This document shows, piece by piece, positions 15,859 through 17,140 of a stretch of 17,140 nt of DNA (positions are counted from its first letter, which is position 1; each line of letters begins with the position of its first letter). Made by a program: the position numbers and the translations under genes. The stretch covers positions 1-17,140 of the forward strand of contig JAILOW010000049.1 in assembly GCA_024690635.1 (NCBI GenBank). The letters run 5' to 3'. The DNA comes from Butyrivibrio sp. (lineage in GTDB: Bacteria; Bacillota_A; Clostridia; Lachnospirales; Lachnospiraceae). Below the pieces are notes generated by a model. The model was given only the letters and a program-made list of their open reading frames with translations. It did no database searches and had not been told where the DNA came from.

Positions 15859-15873
15859 AAAAATCAAAACATA

Positions 15874-16779
15874 TTAACCCGCATTAGATGCATTAACCAG
15901 CTCGTCGATAACAGATACAAGGTTTCCTATTTCAGGTTTTGACAACTGTCTGTCAGCTCCCAACGATTCGCCTTTTCTCCTCATCTCCTCATTTACAAGT
16001 GATGAGAAAATGATAAGCGGGATATTTTTGGTAGCGTCATCACTCTTTACAAGCTTTGTGAGCCTGTGTCCATCCATGATAGGCATCTCAATATCGGTTA
16101 TGATACATTTGATGTTGTCAAGTTCATTTCTATCCTTACAAGCCTTGATGTAATCATAAGCAAGCTTGCCGTTTTCGAAATGTCTTACATTATTATACCC
16201 TGCCTTCTGGAGTGAATCAACAATGAGCTTGTTAAGAAGCTGAGAATCTTCTGCAAGGACAATAGGCACCTCATTTCTGGGACGGGGACCAATGTCTGCA
16301 AGAGCATCCATATTAAGACCGGTATTGGGATTGATATCAGATACGATCTTCTCAAAGTCGAGAATAATGATCAGCTGGTTCTCAAATTTGATGATACCAG
16401 TAGAAATGCTTTCCTCAGCCTTTGAAATAGTAGCATTGGGTTTAATGATATCAGCCCATGATACTCTGTGAATTCCAACAACTGAATCTACATGGAAAGC
16501 AATATCCAGTTTGTTAAAGTTCGTGATGATAAAGAGTCCGCCGGGTTTTGAAGCGCCTCTCTGAAGACAGTTCCTGAGATCTATTGCAGTGATCATTGTA
16601 TCACGCGGCATAAAGATGCCTTCGATACTTGGGTGAGCATTGGGAACCGGCGTCACCTCCTGATACACTATTATTTCCTTGATTTTAGCTACGTTGATGC
16701 CATAGCAGTGGTCATCAATCTTAAATTCAAGGACTTCAAGTTCGTTTGTTCCGTTTTCAAGCAGGATTTTTGATTCCAT
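15874..16779 (-). CDS. cheV: Chemotaxis protein CheV (CheW-REC fusion)
   Basis: It couples chemoreceptors to the CheA kinase at the membrane-associated receptor array and adds phosphorylation-dependent adaptation. Residues about 13-150 form the CheW-like domain (EVLEFKIDDHCYGINVAKIK, then PNAHPSIEGIFMPRD). Residues about 171-295 form a response-regulator receiver domain with all key positions: acidic pocket E177-D178 in VLAEDS, phosphoacceptor D229 in IITDIEMP, switch Ser259 in IIFSSL and Lys281 in LSKPE. The total of 301 residues is the usual CheV length. GAGGTG lies 5 bases before the ATG. It appears to have its own promoter and a terminator-like hairpin after it. Motility of the host is therefore likely, although no other chemotaxis genes are in the window. 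Confidence 0.97.
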   Translation of the reverse strand: MESKILLENGTNELEVLEFKIDDHCYGINVAKIKEIIVYQEVTPVPNAHPSIEGIFMPRDTMITAIDLRNCLQRGASKPGGLFIITNFNKLDIAFHVDSVVGIHRVSWADIIKPNATISKAEESISTGIIKFENQLIIILDFEKIVSDINPNTGLNMDALADIGPRPRNEVPIVLAEDSQLLNKLIVDSLQKAGYNNVRHFENGKLAYDYIKACKDRNELDNIKCIITDIEMPIMDGHRLTKLVKSDDATKNIPLIIFSSLVNEEMRRKGESLGADRQLSKPEIGNLVSVIDELVNASNAG

Positions 16780-16860
16780 TCTTTCACCTCATGCATAAAT
16801 ATTAAGTTTTGTAACAAACAAAAATCAAAAGAAAAAATAACACAAAACCGATAGAATATA

Positions 16861-16878
16861 GATTAAATATCTTTAATC
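16861..16878. promoter_or_regulatory. Inverted repeat at the predicted cheV RNA start (operator candidate)
   Basis: GATTAAA-TATC-TTTAATC is a perfect 7-bp inverted repeat with a 4-base centre. It begins directly after the cheV -10 box on the minus strand and covers the expected RNA start, a position where a bound repressor would block transcription. It is AT-rich, so chance is possible. Confidence 0.35.
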
Positions 16879-16887
16879 AGTATAGCA
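16879..16887 (-). promoter_or_regulatory. Extended -10 promoter for cheV
   Basis: On the minus strand the sequence reads TGCTATACT, matching the extended -10 form TGnTATAAT with one mismatch. The -35 region about 17 bp upstream is only A/T-rich, which extended -10 promoters tolerate. The RNA start would be near 16872, giving a leader of about 90 bases before the cheV ATG. Confidence 0.5.
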
Positions 16888-16911
16888 CAATTTACTGAAA
16901 ATAAATATTAA

Positions 16912-16951
16912 AAATCTAAAAAGACGGTCATTTGACCGTCTTTTTAGATTT
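16912..16951. terminator. Perfect palindromic bidirectional terminator
   Basis: The 19-base arm at 16912-16930 (containing AAAAAGACGGTCA) is an exact inverted copy of 16933-16951 (TGACCGTCTTTTT and onward), with only TT between. The GC-rich heart GACGGTCA/TGACCGTC with flanking A5/T5 gives a terminator in either direction. It insulates the cheV promoter from whatever is transcribed leftwards from beyond the right edge. Confidence 0.8.
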
Positions 16952-17048
16952 CATTTATAAGTTTTTAATACTTTTTGCTTTTGCTTTAAAATTGTACTGA
17001 AAATTCAATGAATACTGAACACTTTTCTTGGATCCTATTGCTTGGGAA

Positions 17049-17117
17049 GTTCTGCTCTCGGCTATTCAGCCTCGCCAGAACAACACTCGAACCAGATTCG
17101 TAAATACCTCATCAGGT
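17049..17117. other. Cluster of three small hairpins at the right edge
   Basis: Three inverted repeats follow each other: GTTCTG/CAGAAC (17049-17054 with 17076-17081) enclosing GGCT-ATTC-AGCC (17060-17071), then CGAA/TTCG (17088-17091 with 17097-17100), then ACCT-CATC-AGGT (17106-17117). This could be part of a structured RNA, the end of a mobile element, or coincidence inside a coding sequence. The window ends before this can be decided. Confidence 0.3.
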
Positions 17118-17140
17118 TCTCCTAGTTTTGGATAAGCCCT
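17066..17140 (-). CDS. Possible 3' end of an unidentified gene entering from the right
   Basis: One minus-strand frame is open from the window edge to a TGA at 17066-17068 and reads 24 residues ending DEVFTNLVRVLFWRG. I do not recognise the family. The bidirectional terminator at 16912-16951 lies about 115 bases downstream, which would suit a gene ending here. Against it, the stretch is too short for a codon-use test, the plus strand also has an open frame across most of it, and the same bases form three hairpins. Confidence 0.2.
   Translation of the reverse strand, partial: RAYPKLGEPDEVFTNLVRVLFWRG

Larger units (their letters stand above)
16780..17140. other. 361-bp stretch with no complete gene: cheV control region, terminator palindrome and unassigned right edge
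   Basis: From left to right it holds the cheV leader, an inverted repeat (16861-16878), an extended -10 (16879-16887), a perfect terminator palindrome (16912-16951), an AT-rich gap, and a more GC-balanced edge with small hairpins. The 10-mer TACTGAAAAT occurs at 16893-16902 and again at 16995-17004, with a partial third copy at 17013-17019. No complete open frame of convincing codon use is present. Confidence 0.6.

Noticed and set aside
16847..16854. CCGATAG, resembling a sigma-28 -10 element
   Set aside because: It faces away from cheV, lacks a TAAA element at the right distance, and has no gene downstream on its strand.
17088..17118. CTGATGAG followed by CGAA on the minus strand, recalling a hammerhead ribozyme core
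   Set aside because: The stems required around the core do not form: the putative stem II mismatches after one pair, and no stem III closes with a cleavage site. The CTGATGAG bases are better explained by the ACCT-GATG-AGGT hairpin.

Overview
The window looks like chromosomal DNA of a Clostridia bacterium, most likely Lachnospiraceae and perhaps Butyrivibrio-like. The reasons are moderate-to-low GC, strong AGGAGG-type ribosome binding sites, a CheV protein, a DUF6020-type membrane protein, papain-like surface proteases, and an AroG-type DAHP synthase with a Gram-positive flavour. The taxonomic call is an inference from gene content, not from a marker gene. No rRNA, tRNA, CRISPR array, complete insertion sequence or prophage is visible.

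Layout, left to right. Positions 1-200 hold no gene but contain a hairpin (105-133) and a good terminator (159-189). Positions 201-4376 on the minus strand are a compact three-gene hydrolase operon. It encodes a lipoprotein serine hydrolase of the beta-lactamase fold, a small papain-fold (C39-like) putative cysteine peptidase, and a membrane-anchored papain-family (C1) protease. A 59-bp divergent control region (4377-4435) separates it from a plus-strand pair. That pair is a solitary N6-adenine DNA methyltransferase with a fused N-terminal helix-turn-helix, followed by DAHP synthase, the first enzyme of the shikimate pathway.

From 7425 to 16779 everything is on the minus strand and is read right to left: cheV, a very acidic single-pass membrane protein of unknown function, hisH, hisF, ung, a lysA-like decarboxylase, a DUF6020-like polytopic membrane protein, and a Xer-family protein that has lost several catalytic residues. 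Gaps from the acidic-protein gene downwards are short (66 bp at most, including one TGATG stop/start overlap), so this looks like one long housekeeping/metabolic transcript. A hairpin with a modest U-tract separates cheV from it. The operon ends tail-to-tail with the DAHP synthase gene, with only 2 bp between stop codons.

Positions 16780-17140 carry the likely cheV promoter, an operator-like inverted repeat, a perfect 19-bp-arm terminator palindrome, and a right edge with three small hairpins that may be either the 3' end of an unidentified gene or a structured RNA/repeat.

The most unusual items are the solitary HTH-methyltransferase with its apparently leaderless start inside an imperfect palindrome, the degenerate Xer protein, and the acidic/lysine-rich membrane protein next to cheV. 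The last carries repeated short acidic-leucine motifs that loosely resemble the CheY-docking peptide of FliM. No known defence system with multiple components could be recognised.
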